Assembly: GCA_026713305.1 (NCBI GenBank)
Contig: JAPOOS010000164.1
Span: 1-34,306 of the forward strand
Origin: Paracoccaceae bacterium
GTDB taxonomy: Bacteria; Pseudomonadota; Alphaproteobacteria; Rhodobacterales; Rhodobacteraceae
Direction of reading: 5' to 3'
Length of the DNA stretch: 34,306 nucleotides
This document shows positions 25,094 through 32,862 of the stretch, piece by piece. Below the pieces are notes generated by a model that saw only the letters and a list, made by a program, of their open reading frames with translations, was not told where the DNA came from and searched no databases. How positions within the stretch are numbered: position 1 is the stretch's first letter; each line of letters opens with the position of its first letter. The position numbers and the translations under genes were made by a program.

Positions 25094-25131
25094 TCCAATG
25101 GAGAATGCTCCAACAACAATACTCCATTGGA
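25094..25131. repeat. 10-bp inverted repeat beside IS630 remnant
   Basis: TCCAATGGAG (25094-25103) and CTCCATTGGA (25122-25131) are perfect inverted copies 18 bases apart, ending 8 bases before the transposase-like ATG. A third partial copy, GCTCCAAC, lies in the loop. It may be part of the element's left end or a hairpin controlling the transposase. No matching copy was seen elsewhere in the window. Confidence 0.5.
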
Positions 25132-25139
25132 GGTTTGGA

Positions 25140-25370
25140 ATGTCCGTACCTGTGAAGATCTTGAGAATCGATCACTACGGTCGAGCAATTGCACCAATGC
25201 GTCAACAAATGCATGGTCGCACGTCAAGCTTGTCGGCTGCGGGCCGTGGCGAATGTCATTGACGGCCTCCTCACGCGCAGCACAGCGGCCAGACCGGCGG
25301 GCGTGATGCCCCAAACGCTGCGCGTCTGGGTGGTCCGCTACAACGAGCAGAGCGTTGACGGTGTTGAATG
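25140..25370 (+). pseudogene. IS630-family transposase N-terminal remnant
   Basis: An ATG at 25140 begins MSVPVKI, a typical start of IS630-type transposases. A +1 shift follows. The next frame reads EQLHQCVNKCMVARQACRLR, AVANVIDG, RSTAARPAGVMPQTLRVWVV and RYNEQSVDG, the helix-turn-helix DNA-binding domain of the family. Similarity stops near 25370; the linker, the DDE catalytic domain and the right end are missing. The element is therefore a 5' fragment with a frameshift, certainly inactive. Confidence 0.65.
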
Positions 25371-25692
25371 GCATGCCCTGTTGAAGCCAATTTGTCACAA
25401 TGCCTTCATGTCCAATCAGCGATCATTTGCGCGCTGCGTCAAACATATTCGGGTAGTGGCATGGTGGGCCGGTTGCGTTGCGTGATGTCGAACCTTGCAG
25501 GGTGCGAGGGCGGTCGTTGCCTGAATCAGGCCTCAACCGATGCGGGCCGGAACGCCTTCGCCGCGCACTGCCGGTGTCTTCGCCTGTTCCTTCCACTTGG
25601 AAGACAACAATCGCCGCGGCTGCAAGCTCTGAAGCCTACAGATTCGGCCGAACAGCCATGAAATCCAAAGCTGACTGTCAGGGGGCTGGAGA
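25371..25692. other. no gene recognised
   Basis: DNA between the IS630 fragment and the Rid gene terminator. Frames on both strands are short and not protein-like. I looked for the rest of the IS630 transposase (catalytic DDE motifs) here and did not find it. Confidence 0.35.
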
Positions 25693-25717
25693 AAGGATGA
25701 GGCGGCAAACCCGCCTC
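25693..25717 (-). terminator. candidate terminator of the leftward hydratase-rid operon
   Basis: On the minus strand, GAGGCGG-GTTTG-CCGCCTC (25717-25699) forms a 7-bp GC-rich stem followed by ATCCTTTC, a partly T-rich tract. It lies about 90 bases past the Rid stop codon. The T tract is imperfect, so confidence is moderate. Confidence 0.4.
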
Positions 25718-25792
25718 TCCCATCTGTCTCCCTTGCGGGGAAACGGTGATCCCCGAGGGACCCCGCATATGCATGCGAGAATGGCATCCACC

Positions 25793-25804
25793 GACATGCA
25801 TGTC
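25793..25804. repeat. 12-bp perfect palindrome over rid stop
   Basis: GACATGCATGTC is a perfect palindrome touching the stop codon of the Rid gene. A related imperfect one, CGCATATGCATGCG, lies 30 bases away. It could be a protein-binding site or chance. Confidence 0.3.
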
Positions 25805-26258
25805 AAGTTTTGGGGAGTGGGAGTTGCCGCTCCGCCAATCGGCCGGTTTGGCAGGCGGTGATTTCGACCTCGACCTTGAACTCAGGCCTGGTGAACCCTC
25901 TGACAATCACGAGCGTGGAAGCCGGCGGGAACGGCAGCCCGGCAATCCAGCGATCCCTGACCGCCATGTAGGCGCCCATGTGTTCGCGGTGGGTCAGAAA
26001 CCCTGCAATTCGGGCAACGCACGAACGGTCAAGCCCTGCCTCAAAGAGGATGGCGTCGGCGCTTTCGAAGCAGATTTCAGCCTGCGCAGCGACGTCCGGG
26101 GGAATTTCCCGGTCCCGCGAGATGCCCAGCTGCCCCGAGGCAACAAGGATGCGCTGCACGTCTTCCAGCAGCACACCGTGCGAATAGTTGCCAAACGGCG
26201 GATGAATTCCAGCGGGATTCACAGGCCGCGAGAGGACCTGTCGCCCCGTGTCAGACAT
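25803..26258 (-). CDS. Rid (YjgF/YER057c/UK114) family protein
   Basis: A 151-residue protein of the RidA fold, which forms trimers with active sites between subunits. Family blocks: FGNYSHGV (22-29), VASGQLGI (39-46), the helix V-RIAGFLTHREHMGAYMAVRD and the C-terminal FKVEVEITA. In imine-hydrolysing RidA an Arg follows P-A (P-A-R-S); here the position is P-A-S-T (112-115), so the usual enamine/imine-binding Arg is absent. This points to one of the Rid subfamilies of unknown chemistry. It follows the MhpD-like gene by 78 bases on the same strand, and GGAGAA precedes the ATG. Rid proteins in aminomuconate pathways act as deaminases, a possible parallel. Confidence 0.85.
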   Translation of the reverse strand: MSDTGRQVLSRPVNPAGIHPPFGNYSHGVLLEDVQRILVASGQLGISRDREIPPDVAAQAEICFESADAILFEAGLDRSCVARIAGFLTHREHMGAYMAVRDRWIAGLPFPPASTLVIVRGFTRPEFKVEVEITACQTGRLAERQLPLPKT

Positions 26259-26336
26259 CCGGATTCTCCATGCCGCCCGGCAGCCCAGCCAAGCTGCGCC
26301 CGGTTGGATGGCTGAAGGGAGTCCCGACGACGGGAA

Positions 26337-27134
26337 TCATGCAAACTCGATCCGCAGAGAACCCAGCCCTGAAAACTCGGCCGACACAGTGGATCCGTGG
26401 CCTATCGGCACGGGCTTGACCGAAGAACCCGTCATGATCAGGTCCCCCTTGCGAATGTGTCCGCCAAGTTCTCCCAACGCTTCGAGTCTGCCTGCCAACC
26501 AGGACACCGCCCTCGCCGGATGTCCCAGAACATCGTTGGCCCGGGCCTCGTAGACTGTCCCGTCCACCTCAAGCTTCACCTTGATGGCGGCGAAGTCGAC
26601 CGACCCGGGGTCCATGCCTTCACTGGCCAGGACAATGCGCCCCGAGCCGACATTGTCGGCAACCACATCCTTGAAGTCCGCCGACAGCCCCACCCGGCTT
26701 TCGACAATCTCGAACGACGCATGGACCTTGCTGGTCGCCTCAATCACGTCTGCCACCGACAGGTCGCTGCCCTCAAGGTCCGAACCCATTTCGAACGCAA
26801 CTTCTGGTTCGATCAAGGTCTGGCAGTGCGTCTTCACCGGCAGCTTCGAATCGCCCGACACCCGGTGTCGGTCCACCAGGAACCCGAATTCCGGCTCGTC
26901 GATTCCCAGCATCGCCTGAATTGCCTCCGACGTGAATCCCACCTTGTAGCCAAGCCGCCTGGCTCCGGAGGCCAGCAGCAGTTGATAGACTCGGCGCCGG
27001 ATGGCAGCGGCGTCCGACGTGGAAATGACGGCCCGCGCGGTAACGGGCGCCAGCTTCACGTCCCGCTCCATGGCGTCCACGATTTCAGCGGCGAAGTCAG
27101 CCACTCTTGATTCCGACAATTGTTGATCGCTCAT
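26337..27134 (-). CDS. MhpD-like 2-oxopent-4-enoate hydratase / 4-oxalocrotonate decarboxylase family
   Basis: A 265-residue fumarylacetoacetase-fold enzyme of the hydratase/decarboxylase group acting on 2-oxo-enoates from ring-cleavage pathways. Putative metal ligands E109 and E111 in IEPEVAFEM and E142 in ASFEIVESR, with K64 in LGYKVGFTS, match the pattern of E. coli MhpD (K60, E106, E108, E139). The length equals the family norm. AGGGGAA precedes the ATG. It is first in a leftward pair with the Rid gene and is divergent from the ABC/amidohydrolase operon, which places a 2-oxo-enoate intermediate in that pathway. Hydratase and decarboxylase activity cannot be told apart by sequence alone. 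Confidence 0.85.
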   Translation of the reverse strand: MSDQQLSESRVADFAAEIVDAMERDVKLAPVTARAVISTSDAAAIRRRVYQLLLASGARRLGYKVGFTSEAIQAMLGIDEPEFGFLVDRHRVSGDSKLPVKTHCQTLIEPEVAFEMGSDLEGSDLSVADVIEATSKVHASFEIVESRVGLSADFKDVVADNVGSGRIVLASEGMDPGSVDFAAIKVKLEVDGTVYEARANDVLGHPARAVSWLAGRLEALGELGGHIRKGDLIMTGSSVKPVPIGHGSTVSAEFSGLGSLRIEFA

Positions 27135-27423
27135 TTCGAATTCCCCTTGTGCCTGGCCCTTGGATTCGGCGCTTCAATGCCGGAAGGCAACCACTCCCTT
27201 GAAGCTGGCCTTCCTGTCCTTCATGCTGCGGCCGAGGCGGCCTCCTGCATTCCGGCCAACGGCGTTGCATTTCTGTTTCCTGACGTTCGTGCCTTTCGCG
27301 GGCAGGACGCACATTCCAAGTCAAATTGCATATTGAGGGCAAATGTTAAATATGACGCAGCATGCAGGCAAGGTGTTGCCTGATTTGGACAATGGATCAA
27401 TTGCAAAATCGAAAGGATATCCA
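27135..27423. promoter_or_regulatory. divergent control region of the catabolic locus
   Basis: A 289-base region between the leftward hydratase-rid pair and the rightward ABC operon. The right half is AT-rich. TTGCAT (27326-27331) with TATGAC (27351-27356) is a poor, 19-base-spaced promoter candidate for the rightward operon. No TPP, guanidine or other riboswitch core was recognised. No regulator gene is present in the window, so control would come from elsewhere. Confidence 0.4.
27365..27382 (+). promoter_or_regulatory. 7-bp hairpin/possible operator in ABC operon leader
   Basis: CAGGCAA-GGTG-TTGCCTG is a perfect 7-bp inverted repeat with a 4-base loop, 41 bases before the GTG of the binding-protein gene and just after the promoter candidate. 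Position and symmetry fit a repressor operator or an mRNA leader hairpin. Confidence 0.4.
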
Positions 27424-28413
27424 GTGCGTAAAGCGATTGTCGTTGGAATATTTGGTTGGTTGCTGGCCGGAGTTGCCGGTGCAAGCGAGCTGCAAAAGGT
27501 GACCTTTGCAACCAACTGGCTCGCACAGGCCGAACACGGGGGCTTCTATCAGTCGGTGGCCGACGGAACCTACGCGGAATGCGGCTTGGACGTAACCATA
27601 TTGCCGGGGGGTCCCCAAGTGAACGGACGCGCCTTGATGCTTGCGGACAAGGTCCAGTTCCACATGGGCGGCGACCTGCTTCAGGCCTTCAGTTCGGTTG
27701 AGCAAAACATACCGGTGGTTTCGGTTGCGGCCATCTTTCAGAAACATCCGCAGGTCATTGTCGCCCATCCGGGCAAGGCGGAAACTTTCGAGGACCTGAA
27801 GAACCTGACACTTCTGATCGGGGACAATGGATTTCGCTCCTACTATCGCTGGATGATGGCTGAGTTCGGGTTCACGGTCGAACAGCGCATCCCGTACACC
27901 TTCAATCCGGCGCCGTTCCTTGCCGACGTGGACAAGGGGATGCAGGGATACCTTTCTTCGGAACCATATGTGATCCAGAAGGAAGGTGGATTCACGCCTT
28001 TGGTGTTTCTGATTGCCGACGCAGGCTACTCAACCTACGCCACGACCATCGAAACGATGGCGGACACGATTGCCAATGATCCTGAGGGCGTACAATGTTT
28101 CGTGGAAGGCTCGATAAAGGGGTGGTACAACTATCTCTATGGAGACCGCGCCGCGGCAGACGAGCTGATCAAGGGCCACAATCCCGAGATGTCCGATGAC
28201 AAGATCGCCTACGCCATAGAGAAGATGCTCGAACATGGCATCGTGGATTCAGGCGACGCGCTGGAGATGGGCATCGGCGCTCTGACCGACGAGAAAGTGG
28301 AGGACTTCTACAACAAGATGCGGTCATCCGGCGTCATGGAAGCCGACATCGACTGGAAATCCGCCTACACGACGCAGTTCGTGAACCAGGGCGTCGGCAT
28401 GGATCTCAAGTAG
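27424..28413 (+). CDS. ABC transporter substrate-binding protein, NMT1/THI5-like
   Basis: Periplasmic binding protein of a NitT/TauT-type importer. It has 329 residues with a signal peptide (MRKAIVVGIFGWLLAGVAGA, likely cut near residue 20), followed by the NMT1/THI5 start KVTFATNWLAQAEHGGFYQ. Later parts such as DLKNLTLLIGDNGF and YVIQKEGGF fit the fold. The start is GTG at 27424, because AAAGGA lies 6 bases upstream and a signal peptide begins there; the frame is open 81 bases further upstream. This family carries thiamine precursors, pyrimidines, riboflavin, sulfonates and other small ligands. Neighbouring genes suggest a nitrogen-containing ligand that is degraded. Confidence 0.88.
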   Translation: MRKAIVVGIFGWLLAGVAGASELQKVTFATNWLAQAEHGGFYQSVADGTYAECGLDVTILPGGPQVNGRALMLADKVQFHMGGDLLQAFSSVEQNIPVVSVAAIFQKHPQVIVAHPGKAETFEDLKNLTLLIGDNGFRSYYRWMMAEFGFTVEQRIPYTFNPAPFLADVDKGMQGYLSSEPYVIQKEGGFTPLVFLIADAGYSTYATTIETMADTIANDPEGVQCFVEGSIKGWYNYLYGDRAAADELIKGHNPEMSDDKIAYAIEKMLEHGIVDSGDALEMGIGALTDEKVEDFYNKMRSSGVMEADIDWKSAYTTQFVNQGVGMDLK

Positions 28414-28448
28414 GACGGTTGAGGCGAATGCCGAAACACTGCTGACTT

Positions 28449-28478
28449 GCCGCCGGCGTGCCTTGGCCAGCCGGCGGC
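28449..28478 (+). promoter_or_regulatory. intercistronic 9-bp GC hairpin
   Basis: GCCGCCGGC (28449-28457) and GCCGGCGGC (28470-28478) form a perfect 9-bp GC stem with a 12-base loop between the binding-protein gene and the ATPase gene. No T run follows. Such hairpins after binding-protein genes are known to protect the upstream mRNA or trim downstream expression (malE-malF type), raising the ratio of binding protein to membrane complex. That role here is inferred. Confidence 0.55.
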
Positions 28479-28503
28479 CTTCAACACGATCGGGTTTTCG
28501 GTT

Positions 28504-29289
28504 ATGCAAATGCGGCACCACGGTGACACTGTAGGCGACGGGCTGCTGACCATGCTCAGTGTCGACAAGACCTTCGGCGCCGACATCAAGGCCCTGAAGG
28601 ACATGTCCCTTCAGGTCAACGTCGGGGACTTCATCAGCCTGTTGGGACCTTCAGGCTGTGGAAAGTCGACGGCGCTGCGCATCATTGCCAGCCTGATCAA
28701 TCCAACCAGCGGGCGCGTCGAATGGGATGGAGACCACAGCCGCGGGTCAGTGGGCATCGTGTTTCAGGAACCAACCCTGATGCCATGGGCAACCGTTGCC
28801 AAGAACGTGTGGCTGCCGCACCGCCTGTCGGGCATTTCGTTCCGCAAGGCACGCTCCAAGATTGAGGATTGCCTGAAGGTCGTTGGCCTTGAGGATTTCT
28901 CGAACAGCTATCCGCGCGAGCTTTCGGGAGGGATGAAAATGCGTGTTTCCATTGCACGCGCGCTCGTGACCGATCCGCGCATCATCCTGATGGACGAACC
29001 GTTTGCCGCGCTTGACGAAATCACGCGTTTCAAGCTGAACAACGACCTCCTGCAGTTGAAGGAAAACGTGGGCTGCACAGTTATATTTGTGACGCATTCG
29101 GTGTTCGAGAGCGTTTTTCTTTCGAACCGGATTGCCGTTATGGTTGCCCGTCCTGGCCGCGTGTTCGAGGAAGTCGTGATTGACGAGGGCTACCCGCGCG
29201 ACGAGTCGTTTCGAACGTCTTCAAGCTATGCAGCCTATTGCAGAAGGGTCTCGGAATCCCTCAGACGGAGCACCAACGCCAAAACTTGA
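28504..29289 (+). CDS. ABC transporter ATP-binding protein (NitT/TauT type)
   Basis: The ATPase of the importer, 261 residues. Walker A LGPSGCGKST (47-56), Q-loop VFQEPTLMPW (87-95), signature LSGGM (140-144), Walker B IILMDEP (160-166) with D-loop AALDE, and the switch His in FVTHSVFES (H198). The Q-loop and signature follow the TauB/SsuB pattern. The frame is open from a TTG at 28447, but this covers the hairpin; ATG 28504, with another ATG two codons later, is more likely. Its last 50 bases overlap the open frame of the permease, but not the permease start chosen here. Confidence 0.9.
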   Translation: MQMRHHGDTVGDGLLTMLSVDKTFGADIKALKDMSLQVNVGDFISLLGPSGCGKSTALRIIASLINPTSGRVEWDGDHSRGSVGIVFQEPTLMPWATVAKNVWLPHRLSGISFRKARSKIEDCLKVVGLEDFSNSYPRELSGGMKMRVSIARALVTDPRIILMDEPFAALDEITRFKLNNDLLQLKENVGCTVIFVTHSVFESVFLSNRIAVMVARPGRVFEEVVIDEGYPRDESFRTSSSYAAYCRRVSESLRRSTNAKT

Positions 29290-29315
29290 CGCATTTCGCC
29301 ACCGACAAGGAAGCC

Positions 29316-30194
29316 ATGGCCCACATTTCCGACGAAATTGAAACCTCCCGCAGCGAAGCGTCGAAGGCAATCGTCGATGTCGACGAGTACAGGCGGCAAC
29401 GCCGTGCCAGGCTGGAGCGCATCGGCAAGTGGTTGATGCCGCTCATCGTGCTTGCGCTGATGCTCTGGATGTGGAACCGCATCGTCACGGTGAACGAAAT
29501 CCCGCACTACATCCTGCCGGACCCGGCGCTAGTGATCACTACCCTGGCTGCAGACATCTCGCTGCTTTGGAACGCACTGCTGGTTACGCTCAGGATCACC
29601 TTGCTGGCCCTCGCCGTGGCCGTGATTGGAGGCGTGGGGCTGGCGGTCATATTCACGCAGTCGCGGTTTGTCGAAATGTCGCTGTTTCCGTATGCAGTCA
29701 TCCTGCAGGTCACGCCCGTCATTTCCATCGCGCCGCTGATCTTCATCTATGTGGACAACCGCACTGTCGGACTGCTCCTCTGTGCGTGGATCGTGGCATT
29801 CTTCCCGGTCCTGTCCAACACAACTCTCGGGTTGAATTCAGTTGATCACAATCTGCGCGATCTGTTTCGGATCTACGGGGCCAACAGATGGCAGGAGCTT
29901 GTTCACCTGAGACTTCCCTCCGCATTGCCCTATTTCCTTGGCGGGCTGCGTATTGCCGGCGGGCTGGCCCTGATAGGCGCCGTGGTCGCCGAATACGTGG
30001 CCGGAACGGGCGGGATCAATTCCGGGCTGGCCTTCACGATTCTTGAGGCAGGCTACCGCCTCAACATTCCGCGCATGTTTGCGGCGCTGCTCCTCATCGC
30101 AGGCACCGGCGTGCTGATTTTCCTGATCCTGTCGCTGCTCAGTCACCTGCTGCTTCACAAGTGGCACGAAAGCGCCGTCAAGCGGGAGGCGTAG
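29316..30194 (+). CDS. ABC transporter permease (NitT/TauT type)
   Basis: Membrane subunit of the importer, 292 residues. A charged 45-residue cytoplasmic head precedes about six hydrophobic segments. The ATPase-coupling EAA loop is visible as GANRWQELVHLRLPSALPYFLGGLR, followed by GAVVAEYVAG. ATG 29316 is preceded by AAGGAA; the frame is open to 29238, inside the ATPase gene. Its TAG stop overlaps the GTG of the amidohydrolase by one base, so transporter and first enzyme are translationally coupled. Confidence 0.9.
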   Translation: MAHISDEIETSRSEASKAIVDVDEYRRQRRARLERIGKWLMPLIVLALMLWMWNRIVTVNEIPHYILPDPALVITTLAADISLLWNALLVTLRITLLALAVAVIGGVGLAVIFTQSRFVEMSLFPYAVILQVTPVISIAPLIFIYVDNRTVGLLLCAWIVAFFPVLSNTTLGLNSVDHNLRDLFRIYGANRWQELVHLRLPSALPYFLGGLRIAGGLALIGAVVAEYVAGTGGINSGLAFTILEAGYRLNIPRMFAALLLIAGTGVLIFLILSLLSHLLLHKWHESAVKREA

Positions 30195-31465
30195 TGGATT
30201 TCATTGCTCTGCCGTCAGCGCGCCACTACACGATCCGGAACGTCAGACTGGCAAGAGCCGGCGAAGACGGGACAACGCGCTTCTTCAAGAGCGAAGTTTC
30301 CGTCCGCGACGGACGCCTGACCGAACAGCCGTCTGCAGCACGAATCGATGCAGGAGGCGGCATTGTCCTGCCAGTTTTCGTCGACATGCACACGCATCTC
30401 GACAAGGGGCACACTTGGCCCCGTGCCTCCAACCCGGACGGCACGTTTGACGGAGCGCTCTCAACCGTGCGCAACGACCGGGCTCTTCACTGGTCGGAAA
30501 GAGACGTCCGAATGCGCATGGACTTTTCCCTTCAATGTGCGTTTGCGCACGGCACGCGCGCCATTCGAACCCACCTTGACTCGGCTTCGCCTCAGCATCG
30601 GATTTCGTGGCCGGTGTTTCGGGAGACTGCGCAGGATTGGGCCGGTCGCATGGAGTTGCAGGCTGTTGCCCTTGTTCCGATCGAGGACGTGGACAGTCAC
30701 GGCGACTTCGTCGAAATCGCAAATTTGGTCGCGGCCAGTGAAGGCGTTCTCGGCTGCGTGACCTATCCATGCGGGGATTTCACGCGGAGGCTGAACGTGC
30801 TGTTCCGGATGGCCGCCGAGCGCGAAGTCGATCTTGATCTTCACGTCGACGAAACTCACGACACCGATTCAAACACGCTTCGCGAGATTGCGGCCACCGC
30901 AATTGAAACCGGCTTCGGCGGAGCAGTGACCGTCGGTCACTGCTGCTCGCTTTCCCGGCAGCCGGCCGGCATTGCCGCCGAAACGATGGAGCTGGTTGCC
31001 CGCTCGGGTCTGGCTGTGGTTTCGCTGCCAATGTGCAACTTGTACCTCCAGGACCGCGGCCTTGCCCGCACGCCCCGCTGGAGGGGAGTGACGCTGGTTC
31101 ATGAGCTGGATGCACGTGGCGTGCCGGTTTGCTTCGCTTCCGACAACACACGCGACCCCTTCTATGCCTACGGCGATCTCGACATGGTTGAAGTAATGCG
31201 CGAGGCAACCCGCATCTGCCATCTCGATCACGCTTCGCGACCCTGGCTGGACGCCTTTTCGGCGCGACCGGCGGAGGCTTGCGGTTTCTCGCGATCGGCT
31301 TTGGAGCCGGGCGACCCGGCGGACTTCATACTGTTTTCGGCACGCAACTGGACCGAGTTGCTGGCTCGGCCCCAATCCGACCGCGTCGTTGTCAGAAACG
31401 GGCTGGCAATTGACCGCAGCCTTCCGGACTATCGCCAACTCGATGAACTGATGGAAACACGATGA
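30194..31465 (+). CDS. CodA-like amidohydrolase (cytosine deaminase-type)
   Basis: A metal-dependent hydrolase of 423 residues, similar to E. coli cytosine deaminase across its catalytic core. Metal ligands: H66 and H68 in DMHTHLDKGH, H217 in DLHVDE, and D317 in CFASDNTRDPFY. The catalytic Glu is E220 and a further His is H249 in TVGHCCSL. The spacing parallels CodA (H61/H63, H214, E217, H246, D313). Ligands are retained, but surrounding residues differ, so the substrate may be another cyclic amidine, aminoazine or N-substituted ring. GTG 30194 is chosen because GGGAGGC lies just before it and the permease stop overlaps it; an upstream frame start at 30161 lies inside the permease. Its stop overlaps the next ATG (ATGA). 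Confidence 0.88.
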   Translation: MDFIALPSARHYTIRNVRLARAGEDGTTRFFKSEVSVRDGRLTEQPSAARIDAGGGIVLPVFVDMHTHLDKGHTWPRASNPDGTFDGALSTVRNDRALHWSERDVRMRMDFSLQCAFAHGTRAIRTHLDSASPQHRISWPVFRETAQDWAGRMELQAVALVPIEDVDSHGDFVEIANLVAASEGVLGCVTYPCGDFTRRLNVLFRMAAEREVDLDLHVDETHDTDSNTLREIAATAIETGFGGAVTVGHCCSLSRQPAGIAAETMELVARSGLAVVSLPMCNLYLQDRGLARTPRWRGVTLVHELDARGVPVCFASDNTRDPFYAYGDLDMVEVMREATRICHLDHASRPWLDAFSARPAEACGFSRSALEPGDPADFILFSARNWTELLARPQSDRVVVRNGLAIDRSLPDYRQLDELMETR

Positions 31466-32862
31466 ATGCCAACCTAACAGCAGCCAAGGCCGAGCTCGAA
31501 GGGCTCGACTTGGTGGACAGCGGACCCGTGGTCAGGGCCAAGAGCAGAGATTTCTTCTGGTACTCGCCGATTCTGAAGGCGCGTCTCGACCATGTGGTCG
31601 CGGACTTCGTTGTCTCGCCGCGAAACGAGAACGAAGTCATGCGCGTGCTTGCCACCTGCTACCGCCATGACGTCCCGGTAACGTTGAGGGGCGCCGGCAC
31701 CGGGAACTATGGCCAGGCAATGCCGCTGGCCGGTGGATGCGTGATGCACATGCATCGCATGTCGAGCGTGAAGGAGGTGCATCCGGGCCGCGTGATCGTT
31801 GAACCGGGCTGCCTGATCAAGGACCTTGACCAAGCCTGCATCGCCCATTCGGGTCAGGAGATCCGCATGTTTTCGTCGACATGGGCAACCGCCTCGATTG
31901 GCGGCTTCGTCGCCGGAGGATCCGGCGGCGTTGGCTCCTGCACATGGGGACAGCTCAGGGATCTGGGCAACATCATTCGTCTGCGAGTGGTGACCATGGA
32001 GGAGACGCCGAGGGTCATGGAATTCCGCGGCAGCGAACTGCCGCGAGTGTCTCACGCATACGGCACCAATGGCGTCATAACGGAAATCGAGCTGCCGCTC
32101 GCTCCCGCCTATGAGTGGGTGGACCTGATTGTCGGCTTTGACGATTTCATGGAGTCGGTTGCCTACACGGCCGATCTGGCCAACGAGGACGGCATCCTGA
32201 TCAAGCTGGCGACTCCCATGGAGGCCCCGATAGCCCACGACTACTTCCCGCGCATTCGGCCTCATGTCACGCCCAAAACCAGCATCATTGGGCTGATGGT
32301 TGCTCCCCACGCCATGGATGCCTTCCTGACGTTCACCGAGGAATGGAAGAACGCCGGGATTCTCTACCGGTCGGACAACCACAACTGGAAGCGGGGACCT
32401 GGCCTTGTCTTCGAATACGGATGGAACCACACCACCCTGCGAGCGCTGCGAATCGATCCCGCGATCACTTACCTCCAGGTGCGGTACGGCTTTCCCGAAT
32501 ACATGGATCTGATTGCCGAGGTGCGACGGATTTTCGGCAGCGAAGTGCTGCAGCATCTCGAGGCCATTCGTGAAAAGGGCAAGGTCATCTTTGCGGGACT
32601 GCCGCTTGTCAAGTTCACCTCCGAGGAGCGAATGGACGAAATCGTGCGCATACACGAGGAGCTTGGCTGCATGATATTCAACCCTCATCGCTACACGCTC
32701 GAGGAGGCAGGCCGGCAGACGGTCGACCGCCGCCAGCTCGAATTCAAGCGGCAGGCCGACCCAAAGGGTCTCCTCAACCCAGGCAAGATGATTGCCTGGC
32801 ACGCTCCCGACTGGAACTATCGGGAAATGTACGCCTATCCCGACATGCAGCGGCCCGGTTGA
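31462..32862 (+). CDS. FAD-binding oxidase (FAD_binding_4 / GlcD-like)
   Basis: A 466-residue flavoprotein of the vanillyl-alcohol oxidase/PCMH superfamily. The FAD-binding PP loop is LRGAGTGNYGQAMPLAGG (75-92), followed by VEPGCLIKDLD (113-123) and ATASIGGFVAGGSGGVGS (142-159). The C-terminal FAD-oxidase part ends with the typical DPKGLLNPGKMI. No signal peptide or His/Cys covalent flavin site is obvious. The family oxidises hydroxyacids, alcohols or amines, passing electrons to O2 or a carrier; the downstream quinone-reductase-like proteins may be related to electron or quinone handling. Start and stop overlap the neighbours (ATGA; TGATG). Confidence 0.88.
   Translation: MNANLTAAKAELEGLDLVDSGPVVRAKSRDFFWYSPILKARLDHVVADFVVSPRNENEVMRVLATCYRHDVPVTLRGAGTGNYGQAMPLAGGCVMHMHRMSSVKEVHPGRVIVEPGCLIKDLDQACIAHSGQEIRMFSSTWATASIGGFVAGGSGGVGSCTWGQLRDLGNIIRLRVVTMEETPRVMEFRGSELPRVSHAYGTNGVITEIELPLAPAYEWVDLIVGFDDFMESVAYTADLANEDGILIKLATPMEAPIAHDYFPRIRPHVTPKTSIIGLMVAPHAMDAFLTFTEEWKNAGILYRSDNHNWKRGPGLVFEYGWNHTTLRALRIDPAITYLQVRYGFPEYMDLIAEVRRIFGSEVLQHLEAIREKGKVIFAGLPLVKFTSEERMDEIVRIHEELGCMIFNPHRYTLEEAGRQTVDRRQLEFKRQADPKGLLNPGKMIAWHAPDWNYREMYAYPDMQRPG

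Noticed and set aside
27135..27423. TPP riboswitch expected before a THI5-like transporter
   Set aside because: No CTGAGA/ACCTGATC cores are present in the leader, so thiamine-type riboswitch control is not supported.
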